64,000 nucleotides of DNA from Epiperipatus broadwayi (GCA_028023455.1 JAQFVV010000257.1:1180001-1244000); one strand, 5' to 3'; shown: positions 34,199 through 46,450, numbered from the stretch's first letter. Translations and numbers: made by a program. The notes: generated from the letters alone by a model not told the origin.

Positions 34199-35505
34199 AT
34201 ATATATATATAAAAGTAATGTCATGTTATATATGACTTGCTTTATTATATATATGGTTAAAGATAAAATAAAGATATATTATATGAATTAATAAAACCTT
34301 AATTAATGCAAAGTATTGATAGAAAATATGCTGGACATCTTAGTAAGATGTTCAAGGTTAAGTCTCTAATAAAGTCCTTATATTCATCAATGTTATAAAA
34401 AAACCTTTTTTGGTAATTATTTATTATTATGAAAAAATGTTTTAGCAATCAGCCTAAGCTATAAGTACCATTTTTAAATTTGTTTTCTGTTGCTTGATTT
34501 TATATAATGCTTTTGATATTAGCTTGATATTTTCAAATAGTGATATCTTTATTTTCCACTTCCTTATTGATCAGCTATGGATGGTTAAGCTGGAAATGAT
34601 TTTGCAGATGATATTTGGTTTATAGTTCAACATTGGCAGCAAACTAGGAGTAGTCATACATCAGCTGGTCAGATGGGTGAGCTGGAGATGATTTTGCAGA
34701 TTATATTTGGTCTACAGTTCAACAATGGCTGCAAACTAGGAGTAGTCATACATCAGCTGGTTAGAACTCCAATTTTTAGCAACAATGGACAGGTTTAATG
34801 ATAACAGACATATTATACCTTTAGTCTGCCATGCCAATGTTTTACTGCTATTGCTGAAGGCTTTCACATTGTTAGGTCAATCAGATATTGGCTTTCACAG
34901 GATTTTGTATAAACTACTGCCATTATTTAAGCTTTTAACACTGGTGGTGACTCCAGGCTTTAAATTTCTTATGGCTGTTAAGTTTTTTTGTTGTGAAATA
35001 CAAGTGATCAAGCTTTATATATTGCACTCTAATTAGTCATGTCTGTTTTTCAATAAGCACTTTTTTTTTAGTTTTAATTAAAACTTTTATTTTTAGGTTT
35101 GCATTCTGTATGGGATTATTGTTAACACTTATCCACATTGCAGCTTTTAAATTTGATTGTTTTATATAGCAGCAAAGTCTATTTTTTAATTTTTAGTTCA
35201 AAAGAGAATATTAATTTCACCAAGTAAAAATAGCAATATAAATTTTTATAATTTAATGTTAGTATGCATTTGAGAAGTTTTGTAAAACATATCTGCTACC
35301 ACAAATGCCTTCTTTATATTTAGATTTTTTTTTCTCTTGAATTTATTTAATGATTATATATTTTTTCTTATTTCAATTTTAATCAAGTGCAGAAACAAAT
35401 ATAGTGAAGTTTAAGAAATTGTTAATATGACTATTTTTTCATTTTTTAGTACAACTTCATTCAAATAACTCTATAAGTTTAAACAGACTGTACCTTTGGA
35501 TGGTA
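34199..35505 (+). other. duplication copy B, distal part
   Basis: No gene is seen. It corresponds to 29605-30700. Confidence 0.6.
34580..34763 (+). repeat. 92-bp tandem duplication
   Basis: Two units share GCTGGA.ATGATTTTGCAGAT.ATATTTGGT.TA.AGTTCAACA.TGGC.GCAAACTAGGAGTAGTCATACATCAGCTGGT with few differences. Copy A has only one unit. Confidence 0.9.
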
Positions 35506-35507
35506 CA

Positions 35508-35533
35508 ATATATATATATATATATATATATAT
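35508..35533. repeat. (AT)n microsatellite
   Basis: Short pure AT run. Confidence 0.9.
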
Positions 35534-36714
35534 TGAAATCAGAGACATATAAAAGAGAATAAACAATTATCATGCAGACCATTTAAAAAATTACTCTGTA
35601 TAGAAGCTGAAGTACAGTTGGCATGTCAAAATAAATGATAATAATTTAGGTTTTCTACTGAATATCAAGATTGTAAAAGAATTACTAAATGGCTTCTTAT
35701 AAAGATGAAGCAGAGATAATGATGCTATGATTGGGAACAAATGGATTAGATTCAGAAATTTTATATTGCATTGGATTGGCAGTGATTGAAAAATGATGAT
35801 GTTTAGAGATAAATATTTTATAGAAGTGTTATTTATATATGTTTTTTATTTATTTAAATGTAATAAAATAACAGCAACAAAAATTTAACATAAGATATGT
35901 ATATTTTTAAGTCCTATTAATTATTCATAAAATTTAATAGTAAGTATGTATGTTTTATCCCTTTAAAAAAAAAAAAAAGAAATTCTAATTTATTTTTCAA
36001 AACATTGTATGGAAAACTTTTTAAATTATTATTAAAATGTAAGCAAAACCATTACTTTAGTCTAATGTATTGCTGAAGATTTCAACCTATTTAATGTTTA
36101 GATAAATAAAAAATATTTTGCACCTTTTCCCATTTTTCTTCATGTTTTTATTTCACAAAAAAATTTAATATAATAAAAGTAGGTCTCGTCTGTTTTACTT
36201 TAAATTATAAAATAATATTCTTTCTTCTTTTTTAAAAGTATTACTTTGTATTTAATTTCATTTTCCTTTTTTTTTAATAATAAAATCTTTCTCCAATTTT
36301 TTTTTATTGATTGCTGTGCCACCCTATCTTGTCATGGAATTGAATTTATCCACTCTAAATTTTTGACCATTGTGCTGCATATTTTATTTTTTTAGTAGTA
36401 TAAAAACTAATCTAATTTTATATTAATTAATTTTCTTATCTAGTGTGAACATATCTATGATATATATTTTTTCTGCAGCTTTAACCATGTTTTTTTTTTT
36501 TTTTTATCCAAGACTTATTTCTAATTATTAATTGCAGTGAGAAGAAACTACAGATTGGCTGCCTTTAATTAGAAAACTGTGGTTTCTTAATTGTACCATA
36601 TTAATGATTTTTCTGGATTAAAATAAACAATGTACTTCTTATTTTTTACTATGCAATTTCCATGTCAATTAAGTACTATAGATTCTGAAAGCTTAAATAT
36701 GAAATGTAAATATT
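35534..36714. other. AT-rich non-coding DNA with T-runs
   Basis: Nothing recognised apart from long A or T runs at about 35967, 36264 and 36489. Confidence 0.5.
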
Positions 36715-36721
36715 AAATATC

Positions 36722-36761
<40 letters not shown>

Positions 36762-36822
36762 GATATTTATATATTTATATACCATTATATATATATATAT
36801 ATATATATATGTATAATGGTTA
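36715..36822. repeat. two adjacent AT-cored palindromes
   Basis: AAATATCATTAT(AT)n..ATAATGATATTT (36715-36768) is followed by ACCATTAT(AT)n..ATAATGGT (36781-36820). Each is a near-perfect inverted repeat with (AT)n at its centre. Confidence 0.85.
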
Positions 36823-39386
36823 TCTACATTTTTATTATTTTTGAATTTTAACTATAATAATTTATATAAATTTGAAAGACTCATTACACAAGTAGAAGAG
36901 TTAATATTATCAATATTTTTACATATTAATCATACCAATGGTTAGACTGAGATTGTCTATATATATGCAAACTGCAACCATCTTTCAAGACTGTTATATT
37001 TATTTCATAACTGCAATGGAAAATACTTCTTTTGTGGGTACTTTTATTTATACTGGGGATAAAACCCCAGACACTATTCAGCTAAATTGACTGAAATACC
37101 CAGAAAAGAAGATTTTACATGCATCAAGTGCTCTTTTCCACAACTTGCTCAAATGAAACAAAAAACGTACCTAACTTATGCTATCAGACAAGGTATATTT
37201 AAACACATAATATAATTGACAAATTTTATCTTAATTTAATGATATATGGTGAGGAAGAAGACAGAGTATTTAAGATAAATTAACATATTAAAACATTATA
37301 TTTATTTACAAAAAATGACATAATAATAAGATTAAAAATAAAATTATATCAAATTAATTACAAAGTTATTCAGTATACATAAGTCTACTTTAACTAGATA
37401 ATAAAATTTATCATTTCTAATTTTACAAAAGTTTATTAAGAGAGTGAAATGTTACTCCTGTATATCATTTTACATCTAGTCTTTGAATTATTTTTTATAT
37501 TAATTTATATTTTTCTATAGTTTTACTTGACTGATCAATGCTGTTTTTTTGACAGTTTATAAAATCCATGTCTGGTATTTTTGAATAGGTTTCCCAGTTG
37601 ATTTGAATGATTTGTAGCTTCTTTTCTGGGGAAGAATATATTTTTGTAGCCTTGTTCAGTAATAGTCTTTGATAATGACAGGTAGATGTATCAGCAATGG
37701 CAAGTCAAGGATATTTGTCACATCTCAGGCTATCTAATGCACAATAGCTGTGTGTTGACAACATATGAACATAATGCTGAGAATTTTGCATTGCATAGTG
37801 ATATCAGAACATCCACATCAATAGCTATACATTGCTGAAGGACAAATTATCATTCTCAATGAAAGAGTCTGGAAAATTCAGCATGTGATAAGTCAGCTGA
37901 AATTAATATAACTAGAATCAGCCAAATCAAATTAACAGGGACAGAATGAAAACAACAATTGAATACATCTTAGACTAATTTTAATGAAAATTTAATAGCC
38001 TTTAAAACCTTGTCAAACAATTGCCTAGGCTCACTCATGTCATTAATCAATTTCAATCTTTTTTCTAATTGGTTAATCTTTTTTTTAATTTTAATTACAA
38101 CCTTGATTACAGTATTGATTATCTAATCAGTTGGATAGATTACTGTTTTCACTAAAACATAATCTCTTCTTGATTGGACAATTTACAAAATGGTTTTAAT
38201 CTTTGCTTAGATTATAGCTTTCTCTAATTAAATTATTTTAAATAATAATTCTGGATAATTATTAACATTGCAATTTATTGTTCTGTCTGTACTATTAATA
38301 TTTTTAGATCAAATTATTTGACCAAGTAATTTATAATCCTTAAGTTACTTGTACAGAATTAGTTCTCTTTTGTTTTCATTATACCTTGTAACATTTTGGA
38401 ATTTGTACTTTTGTTTACAAGAACAGATAAGTCATTTCTCTTAAATAGAAAATTTAATTAAAATTTTTAAACTGCATTATACTTTAATTATATTTGTCCC
38501 TCCTGTACTTTTTTGTTTTATTTTAACTTGAAACTCAGATATAGAATTTTATTTTTACTTTTGTTTACTTCCTAACTGACTTTTGATCTATTCTAAACTC
38601 CCTTTATTTACTTTATTAAACTGATAGTCTGTTTTGTTAATAAAAAATAATGTTATATATATATATTCTGCATTTTTTATTAGTCCACTCTATTCTAAAG
38701 TAAAATTTTGTTGTATAATTTTAAATTTTGTTAAACCCAGTGATATTTACTTAGTTAACTAGGAAATCAATAATGACATATTAGGTTATAGGGTTTGAAC
38801 TTGGGTTTAGTTAATGGAAATTCATAAATGATCTTAACTCAAGATACATATAAATAATAACCTTAGAGTTGTATATATGCAGGTAGGTGGACAATTAATA
38901 TCATTTAGTATTTAAAACCAGTGAAGTTTAAATTGTATTTTGTAAACATGATGCTTTATAGAGACCAATAATTATTGTTTGTGAGCATTTGATTTTAAAA
39001 ATAGAAATTATTTAAAGTCAATTTGGGATGTTATGCTTAAAAGTAGATAAATATTTATCAATTTTACAAATACTGATCGAAAATTAAAACAAAGAATAAA
39101 TTGTATCTTTATTTAATTTCTTAAAAAGTATTATATCTTAATATTAAAAACAAAACAAAAACGAAAACTCTTATTTAAAATAATAAACCAAAAACTTGCA
39201 AATAAGTGAAAATTGTTCCAACATAATGGTGGGAAAAAATCCACCAATCATAAAGTGAAAGTGTCAAGCAATCTTTTACTATAAAATTGAAGGAAAAAAA
39301 GAGGGAAAAAGAAAAAAAAGAAAAAAGTTTTTCTTGATTGTAAAAATAAGTAATGAGGTTTTTTTTCTTTTCTTGTTGTTATATAT
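36823..39386. other. AT-rich stretch, some complex non-coding sequence
   Basis: No gene is seen. The part at about 37980-38230 has many ATTGG/CCAAT and TAATCA words (for example CTAATTGGTTAATC and TAATCAGTTGGATAGATTA), and 37040-37150 is moderately complex. These may be regulatory, on composition only. Confidence 0.35.
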
Positions 39387-40480
39387 TGTAACAGTCAAGT
39401 TTGTACATTCGCATAACAGAATTCAGAATCCAAACAAAAGAGACCAAAGCTAACCAGACTAGGACTGTGACATCCCAAGTCTGACCACACTTCAACTCAT
39501 AAGCCAGTACTCCAAGACTCAAGACCCTACGAATGACCACCTTGAAATTACACGTAGCATACTCTTTTATTCGCAGCCGACATAGGTCAGGGAGAAACAA
39601 TGAGACTCATAATTAAATTACAAATTGATCTTATCTAAGGAATAGCTAACTTAATGGAGACCTTTAATAATGCATATTCTATAACATAATAATAATGAGA
39701 ATTGGATTGAATAATGAAACTGAGAGTGGACTAGGTTAATTTACTAAAGTTTAATTTCTTCAATAATAAGTTTTATCTAAGATATATCTATTACAAATTT
39801 TACACATGTAAAATGCATGCAGGCATTTAATGGCTGAAGAGTTTGGACAGATTCTTTGGTAAGATTAATAAATAAATTTACATTTTAAATAAGATGAACG
39901 CAGCAGTTATTCATCTTACAATTTGTATACAATTATTTTACGAATTTACATATAATAAATGCACACAGGCATTTCAATAATTAGCTTTTCACTACGCCAT
40001 GTCTATCATGTAACATATGCGGACTCCTCTTAATGTGTGGCTGAATACTAATAATTAAACTAAACCTTGGTCAACACTTATGGTAGACGTTTCTCATCCA
40101 TTTATATTTATTTATTTAGCCGAAATAGGGCTGCAATAACTTAGATTGACCGGACTTTTAAGAATATCTCAGACAATTGCTGAAAGAACTAAAAATAGGG
40201 AGGTAGAATTGGGTGCTCTGGATGTACTAATGCACTATAGCACCAGCAATACAATAATAAAGTCGCTCTGTGGATGGATTGGTAGATCAAGGGTTTCTGT
40301 GACTAACACCGGTACCCGGAAAACCGATCATTAAGCTGCATGAAAAGGAACAAATAGTTCAGAAGGGCGGGGGACTTACATGCTAACCTGGCCTTAAACT
40401 CAGGCTTTGTGACTGCTCTACCCTATGAGAGGAAGATGTGCTGGCTTAATTGAGGCTACATCTTATTTACATAAATATAC
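39387..40480 (+). mobile_element. GC-richer LTR-like insertion (tentative)
   Basis: It begins TGTAACAG directly after ATATAT, like the elements at 16432, 31937 and 60627. The sequence to about 40480 is GC-richer than its flanks and lacks coding capacity. The 3' edge is a guess. The frames at 39379-39600 (minus) and 40146-40334 (plus) show no motif. Confidence 0.3.
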
Positions 40481-40969
40481 GTGGCAGCAAAATGAGAAAA
40501 TATTAAAGTGAATAAATCACATCCGCCAAGCAAAGCATTTGTAAAATTTATATTCTATAGGCAAGAACAATAGCTTATTAGCTTAATCAAATAGATGCCA
40601 ACTCTTAGGCAGCATGATAAAATATATTCTATAGATGGAAATAATTACAGATAATCTTTGCTGTTCCAGCTAATTCTAATTTGTTATTGATCAACTGACA
40701 AGTATTTAAAAGGAGGGAAAAGTATATTTGATGGGGTTTACTAAATAACTTAAATAGCAAATATACTTATAAATATTTATCAAGGTTAGTCTATTTCTTA
40801 GTATTTAAAATTACCTCACTAACACAAGCCACATTGCAAAAATTTACAATTAAACAATTATCAAAAAAAATATTGTAAAATTATTGCATGATTAAATTTA
40901 ACAGAGATTAAATATATAGTTTTAAGGCAGTATGTAATTTTTCTCATACTGAATGTTTCTCATATATGT
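40481..40969. other. AT-rich non-coding DNA
   Basis: Nothing recognised. Confidence 0.5.
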
Positions 40970-41069
40970 AAATACAGGGATTTGAACTCGGAATTTTTCA
41001 ATCTATTCATTCTGCACTCTATCTCAAGGAACTGATACACATGACTACATGCATGCAAAAAAGATGCAT

Positions 41070-41124
41070 GATCCCCAATATAAGAATTTTGTTCAGAGCC
41101 AGCACTCATCAGTTGAGCCAGATC
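41070..41124 (-). ncRNA. decayed hammerhead ribozyme, left copy
   Basis: CTGATGAG and the first stem II strand TGCTGG are intact. The second stem II strand and the GAAA box are damaged. Distal stem I GATC/GATC and inner TTGG/CTCAA partly pair. Confidence 0.6.
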
Positions 41125-41139
41125 ATAATCTCCAATGCA

Positions 41140-41195
41140 TCTGGTCTAACTAAGAAGTGCTGATTCTGCATGAAATATGTGTATTGGGATTCATG
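41140..41195 (+). ncRNA. decayed hammerhead ribozyme, right copy
   Basis: Core reads CTAAGAAG in place of CTGATGAG. Stem II TGCTG..TGCA and TGAAA remain. Confidence 0.5.
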
Positions 41196-41290
41196 TATCT
41201 TTTTCACATATGTGTGGTCATGTGTATCAGTTGTTTGAGTTAAGGTGGAGTATAAATAGACAAATATCTTGAGTTTATATCCCTCTCTTT

Positions 41291-41975
41291 AGTATCTAAA
41301 TAGTAATTTAGAATAATTAAAATATTGATTTGGTAGAACAATTTTAATCTGGGAAGTTTTTGAATAACTTTGTAATTTCAATGTTGGTAAAATAGGCTCA
41401 ATATCCTTTTTAATTTAGTAATTTTTTTAAAGGTTTAGCTTATAGGACTTACAATTATTCTTATTTAAGCATGGCAAAAAATTTCAGTATTTTATATTGA
41501 TTTCTGAGTTTATCTCCTTTTCCAAAACAATTACTAAATCAAATGTCTTATTTTATTTTAGGGACATGTAGTTGTTTTCTTAATTCTTTCTGATTGAAGA
41601 GAACTGTCCATCTCTATTTAAATAGTGATCTTGAGTTTGCATTGATGTCAATTATAGCCTTTTTATGAACTTAATTTTAATTGTTGTAATTATTAATCAT
41701 TGTGTTTGGGTTGCTTTTATATCTTTTTTATATGTACATATGAATCTTATACACTATACAGTATGTATTGTCAAAATTTTTGCATCTGAAGAAGAGCAAA
41801 AAATAATACAAAGTGAAACAGTGTGCAATTTACTCGTCTGTGTTGTATATTTGTGTGATATTATTAACAGCTGTTTATATTAGTAAAGTGTAAATAAAAT
41901 TTAAAATATTTATAAATATTTGTATAATTGAATTTTTTTTGAAAAATCATTTTGATGTTGTATACTGAATTTATT
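41291..41975. other. AT-rich non-coding DNA
   Basis: No gene. The 72-codon frame at 41665-41883 is hydrophobic and T-rich, with no motif, and is not called. Confidence 0.45.
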
Positions 41976-42725
41976 ATGAGTCATCTTGAACCCATGATCA
42001 ATTATGACTAAGGTGCTTGCTCATATAATTGAACATCATTATAAATCATCCCACTGGTAACATTTCATTCTCGTGCACATTTCATAAGCCATGTTTTCAT
42101 ATATTTTATCATTTATATGAGCATCATTAACAATTTTATAGCCAGTTTTTCATCATCTTTCATACAGTCAGTCACATGTTCTGTGTTTGCCCACATATCT
42201 GAGTATCATCACGAATAATCTAATCAATATTTTTTTTTCATTTTTCATATTGTCACACATTTGTGTTCACCTGTAAGCACATTATTATGAAACATTTTGC
42301 AATCAGCATATGACTACTACTGTGGATTTATCCATCTCATGAGCATCATCATAAATCATCCTGAATTCAGCACTTCCTCATCTTATACAGTCACGAATGT
42401 GTCCCTTGTTGGTCTGCCTTTATTAGCCCTGTCATTAGTCAACATGCACTCAGCATCTTTTCACTTTTTGAACTCAGTCACATGCTTACTATTTGTATGA
42501 GCATTCTTCATAAATTATTATCTTTGTTTACCCATATAAGCATCACAATGAATCATCTTGCAGTCCAGCACTTCTTCATCTTACACAGTCAATTAGGTGT
42601 CACTTGTTTGTTTACCTGTGTGAGCCTCATCATGAATAATTTTGTGCAAACAGTAAATCTCTGCTTGCCCACTGTATGGGCATCATAATGAATGTGTCTG
42701 TCAGTCAATATTTTTTTTCACAATC
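41976..42725 (+). repeat. strongly diverged tandem repeat
   Basis: The phrase 'TATGAGCATCATCATAAATCATC' and variants recurs at about 42025, 42118, 42205, 42347, 42495, 42537, 42622 and 42677, each flanked by forms of 'CAGTCACATGTGTC' and 'CAGCACTTCTTCATCTTACA'. Spacing varies from about 55 to 150 bp. This is an old minisatellite or a decayed internally repeated sequence. Overlapping short frames are by-products. Confidence 0.65.
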
Positions 42726-43139
42726 ATCTTGCAACAACATTTTCCATATTCAATTTCTTATGTACTTGCTCTCATTTTTTCCCCTGACTTATTACTATGT
42801 CTTATTTTTCACTATACATTATATTTATTCTTCTTAGCAGTGTTAATGGATATATTGCCTGTAGCTGTGGATGTAAATCTTAAACACCTATATGTATTGA
42901 TATTATGTTATTATTTATAGTTTAAGCAAGAGGCTTGAAATCAAATGTACTGTTATATATTTATTATGCCTCATCTTAAATGAATGAGATATTTTAAATA
43001 TTAATTGGCAAGATTTTTTATTTGAAAAAAACATTTTATTTTTCTATTATATTGTTTTAACTTCTAAAAAATTAAATTTGCATTAATGAAGTGAAGTCTT
43101 TGAGAGCATTTATCTTATTAATGGAAGTGTGTAAACGTT
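42726..43139. other. AT-rich non-coding DNA
   Basis: Nothing recognised. This is the pre-insertion flank of the RTE element. Confidence 0.5.
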
Positions 43140-43151
43140 AATCATGTGGAT
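43140..43151 (+). repeat. target-site duplication of the RTE element (3' side)
   Basis: AATCATGTGGAT, identical to 46439-46450. Confidence 0.9.
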
Positions 43152-43162
43152 CATCATCATCA

Positions 43163-45986
43163 TCAACCATTATCAATCCACTGCAGGATGAAGGTCTCTC
43201 CAAGTTTAATCCATCTTCTCCAATTTTTAGCTTCTCTTCTCCACAACACCCCTGCACATTTTCTTATTTCATCCATCTATCTCACATGTGGTCTCTTTCT
43301 GGGTCTTTTACAATCTCTTGGAATCCAGTTTAAAATTTCAATTGTCCATCTATTATCATCTCTTCTAGCAATATGTCCAGCCCAACTCCATTTCAATCTT
43401 TTAATTTTTTCAATAAGGTCAGTAACACCTGTTTGTTGTCTTACCCATACATTGCATTTTCGATCTCTTCTTGTTACTCCCAACATACATCTCTCCATAC
43501 TCCTTTGAGTGGTCTGAAGTCTCTGTATTGCTCTTCTATTAAGTGTCCAAGTCTCAGACCCATAAGTAAGAACTGGTAAAACACATTTGTTAAAAACTAT
43601 CCTTTTCAAACACATAGGCATATTTCCTTTTAGTATCAAGTTATTTCTACCAAAACCACTCCAACCAAGTTTAATTCTATGATTAATTTCCTCCATTATG
43701 TTTCCATCTGTATTAATAATCTGACCAAGGTATTTGTAACTGTTAACTTCTTTTAATTCTTCATAATCAATCTTTATTTTCATATTTTGAGCAAATCGAT
43801 TAAACATTACTTTAGTCTTTTTAACATTTATCTTTAGTCCTACTTTTCTACTTTCATCTGCTAACTCCTGCAACATTTCCTGCAGCTCTGAAGCATTATT
43901 TGCAACAACAACTACATCATCTGCGAAATCTAAATGACTTAAATAATCTCCATTTACTTTCACTCCTTTAGTTTCCCATTTTAATTCACAAAATACTTCT
44001 TGCAGCACTGCTGTAAAGAGTTTTTGGAGTCACCTTGTCTTACACCTTTCTCAATGTTGATTTTTCCAGTATCATTATGTAATCTAATTGTTGCTGTTGC
44101 ATTTTTATAAATATTCTTTAAAATATGACAATATCCTGGATCTATACCTTGATGATCCAATGCTTTAATCACTGAAGAAATGTGTATAGAATCGAATGCC
44201 TTTTCATAATTTACAAATCCAAAACATAATGACAACTCATATTCGTTTGTCCTTTCTATGACTTCTCTCAATACCTGGATATGATCTATTGTACTAAAAC
44301 CACTTTTAAATCCAGCTTGTTTCTTGGTTGGTGGAAATCCAAAGTTCTCTGTAGACGAGTTGTAATTATCTTGGTAAAATTTTTATATAAAACTGATAAA
44401 AGGCTGATAGGTCTGTAATTTCTAATATCTTCTTTATCACCTTTTTTAAATATTAATATTATTACTGCATTCTTCCAATCTTCCGGTACATCTTTATCAT
44501 TTAGACATTTGGTATATAACTTTGCTAAAATTGTTTCTATTTCTTCACCTGCTTCTTTTAATATATCAATTATAATTCCATCATTTCCTGGAGCCTTTCC
44601 TTTCTTCATACACTTAATTGCATGTCTCACTTCTTCATTTAAAATTCTGGGCAATTCGGAAGATGTAATAGATATAGGAGGTACTTGTTCTTTATTACTA
44701 TATAATTCTTGATAAAAATCTTCTACCAATTTCATGATGTCATCTTTCTTTTTAGTAATAATTCCATCTTTTTTTCTTATTGCAGATATAAATTTCCTAC
44801 CAATACCAAAATGTTGTTTAACATTTTTGAGACTTTTATTTTCTTTTGCAGCTTTCCTTACTATTTCACAGTTATACTTTCTTATATCATTTTCAACTCT
44901 TTTCCGTACCATTTTACAAAATTTGAGATATTCAATTCTTTTTAATACATCATTTTTGTATATCTTCATATTCCTTCTTTTCTTCATAAATTCTCTAGTC
45001 TCAGTAGAAATTTTATTAGTCAATTGCTTCTTTTTTCTACTAGCTATGTTTGTTGCAGTTTTTAAAAGTGTATCAGTTATTTTCATATTAATTTCATTCA
45101 AATCTGAATCATGTTCAAAATCTCCTAACACTTGAAACCTATTTGTAAGTTCTAATTTAAATTTATTAGAATGTTTCTGAAGATTAGGAATATCAACTGT
45201 AAATATTGTTTTTCTTAATAATTTTTGTCTCTCTAGTTTTACATTAACACGTAACTTACACCTTACTAATCGATGATCACTTCCTGTGTTAAATTTATTA
45301 AGAATATTACAATCTTGAAATATGTATTTTCTGTTAGTCAAAATATAATCCAATTCTGCTGTACCTTCATTTGGATGCTTCCATGTCCATTTCCTTTTAA
45401 CATTTTTCTCAAAAAATGAATTCATAATATAAAGTTTTTCTTTTTCTGCAAACTCCACAAGTCTATGTCCTCTCTCATTTCTATTACCATAACCAAAATT
45501 ACCTATAGCAATTTCATCTTTCATTTGTCTACCAATTCTAGCATTAAAGTCTCCCATAACAATTTTAAAATGTTGTTTACTCTGATCAAAAGCCTTTTGT
45601 ACATCCATATAAAAATCTTCTACTACTTCATCACTATGAGAACTTGTTGGGGCATAAACCTGAATTATCTGCATTTGGTATCTGCTATTAAGTTGTATAA
45701 CTAATCTTGCCACTCTGTCCGATACACCATTAATCTCCACAATATTGTTCATCCACTTTTTATTTATAATCAATCCTACTCCACTTGTATTTCCAATATG
45801 TGTGCCTTTATAATAGAGTATATGTCCACTTTTTAAATCAATTGTTTCTTCTCCTTTTCTTCTAACTTCACAAAGTCCTATAATGTTCCATTTAATATAA
45901 GACAGTTCTTCTTCTAATTCTTGCAATCTTCCTTCACTTGAAAGTGATCTGCAGTTGTAAGTACCTAAATAAAAAGTCGTCATCAA
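43163..45986 (-). pseudogene. RTE endonuclease-reverse transcriptase, about 940 codons with three lesions
   Basis: The first frame (ATG at 45986, 566 codons) holds an apurinic-type endonuclease: Asn11, Glu40 in LCEVRR, Tyr111 in VYAPTS, Asp146/Asn148 in MGDFNARIG and SDH at 236-238. It goes on into the reverse transcriptase fingers ([22 protein letters not shown]). A frameshift near 44330 moves the frame to 44335-44020, which holds NYEKAFDS and GVRQGD. A small deletion near 44020 removes the expected PxSPxLF segment and shifts again. The third frame holds the catalytic FADD and the C-terminal TYGSETW, WAGHIARR and RPRKRP. A TGG-to-TAG type stop at 43277-43279 cuts off the last 38 or so codons, which remain readable to TGA at 43163-43165. 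It is not functional as it stands but little decayed. Length fits RTE proteins. The 566-codon piece could still give an endonuclease. Confidence 0.93.
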
Positions 45987-46438
45987 ATGGCAGCCTGGGT
46001 CCGCAATCAGGGGATTCTTAGCACCCTCCGCCTTCGGCCACCAACCGCTGCCTTGGTTGGTGACTTTACAGCCTCCTGGGAATAAGGGCCATGTTTTATT
46101 TTTGTCTGTCGTAATTGTATATATGTATTGGAAAAATATTTATCATTTACACAAACATTCATTCTGCCTTATCAGGCACTGAGAAGAAAGACCATGGTGT
46201 TTCTTGATCTTAAACTCAGAGGTAAAAAGCCAATAAACTCACCACGCTGGCTAATGCGTGTTGGTGAGCAGCCCATCCATGTTCGTATACTATATGAATA
46301 ATCACATAGTAATAACAGCTGCAACAACAAGAAAGTATGGAGTGGACATTAGGAATTTGCCCTGCTCGGTTTCTTTAAGGCCTCCAAGAGGAATCAAAGG
46401 GTCTCCTTTCAGTTAATAGCAAACTCCTTTCTGCAGCC
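45987..46438 (-). promoter_or_regulatory. 5' leader of the RTE element
   Basis: GC-richer leader upstream of the start codon, containing CCAACCAAGGCAGCGGTTGGTGG and GGCGGAGGGTGC just before the ORF. It can form a CCAACC..GGTTGG hairpin. It is expected to hold the internal promoter. No separate ORF is seen. Confidence 0.55.
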
Positions 46439-46450
46439 AATCATGTGGAT
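46439..46450 (+). repeat. target-site duplication of the RTE element (5' side)
   Basis: AATCATGTGGAT, identical to 43140-43151. Confidence 0.9.

Larger units (their letters stand above)
31480..35500 (+). repeat. segmental duplication, copy B (interrupted)
   Basis: Partner of copy A. It lacks the 2.35-kb insert of A and instead holds the LTR-like element at 31937-34198, so each copy gained (or lost) a different piece after duplication. A 92-bp internal tandem duplication lies at 34580-34763. Confidence 0.8.
40977..41290. repeat. two hammerhead repeat copies head to head
   Basis: 40977-41125 (minus orientation) and 41145-41290 (plus orientation) are inverted copies of the family seen at 8-9.6 kb. 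They share 'ACTGATACACATGA', 'AAAAAGAT', the ribozyme block and 'CTCTATCTCAAG'-like sequence. Together they form an imperfect palindrome of about 300 bp. Confidence 0.75.
43152..46438 (-). mobile_element. full-length RTE-clade non-LTR retrotransposon
   Basis: A 3.29-kb element on the minus strand is bounded by a perfect 12-bp duplication. It has a 5' leader of about 450 bp (46438 to 45987), one long endonuclease/reverse-transcriptase frame, and a 3' end of GAT trinucleotide repeats (ATC repeats at 43152-43161 on the plus strand) directly after the stop codon, the usual tail of RTE elements. RTE elements copy by target-primed reverse transcription. Perfect duplications, full length and only three coding lesions indicate a young insertion. 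Confidence 0.93.

Noticed and set aside
37040-37150. tRNA-like GGGGATAAAACCCC stretch
   Set aside because: It forms only a small hairpin. No cloverleaf or promoter boxes are found.
42297-42920. short plus-strand frames across the diverged repeat
   Set aside because: They follow the repeat phrase, change frame from unit to unit and lack any domain.
43146-43579. plus-strand frames of 120 and 68 codons
   Set aside because: Antisense to the RTE C-terminal region. The His-rich start is the GAT-repeat tail read backwards.
44509-45704. several plus-strand frames of 60-130 codons
   Set aside because: They are antisense to the RTE endonuclease/reverse transcriptase frame.
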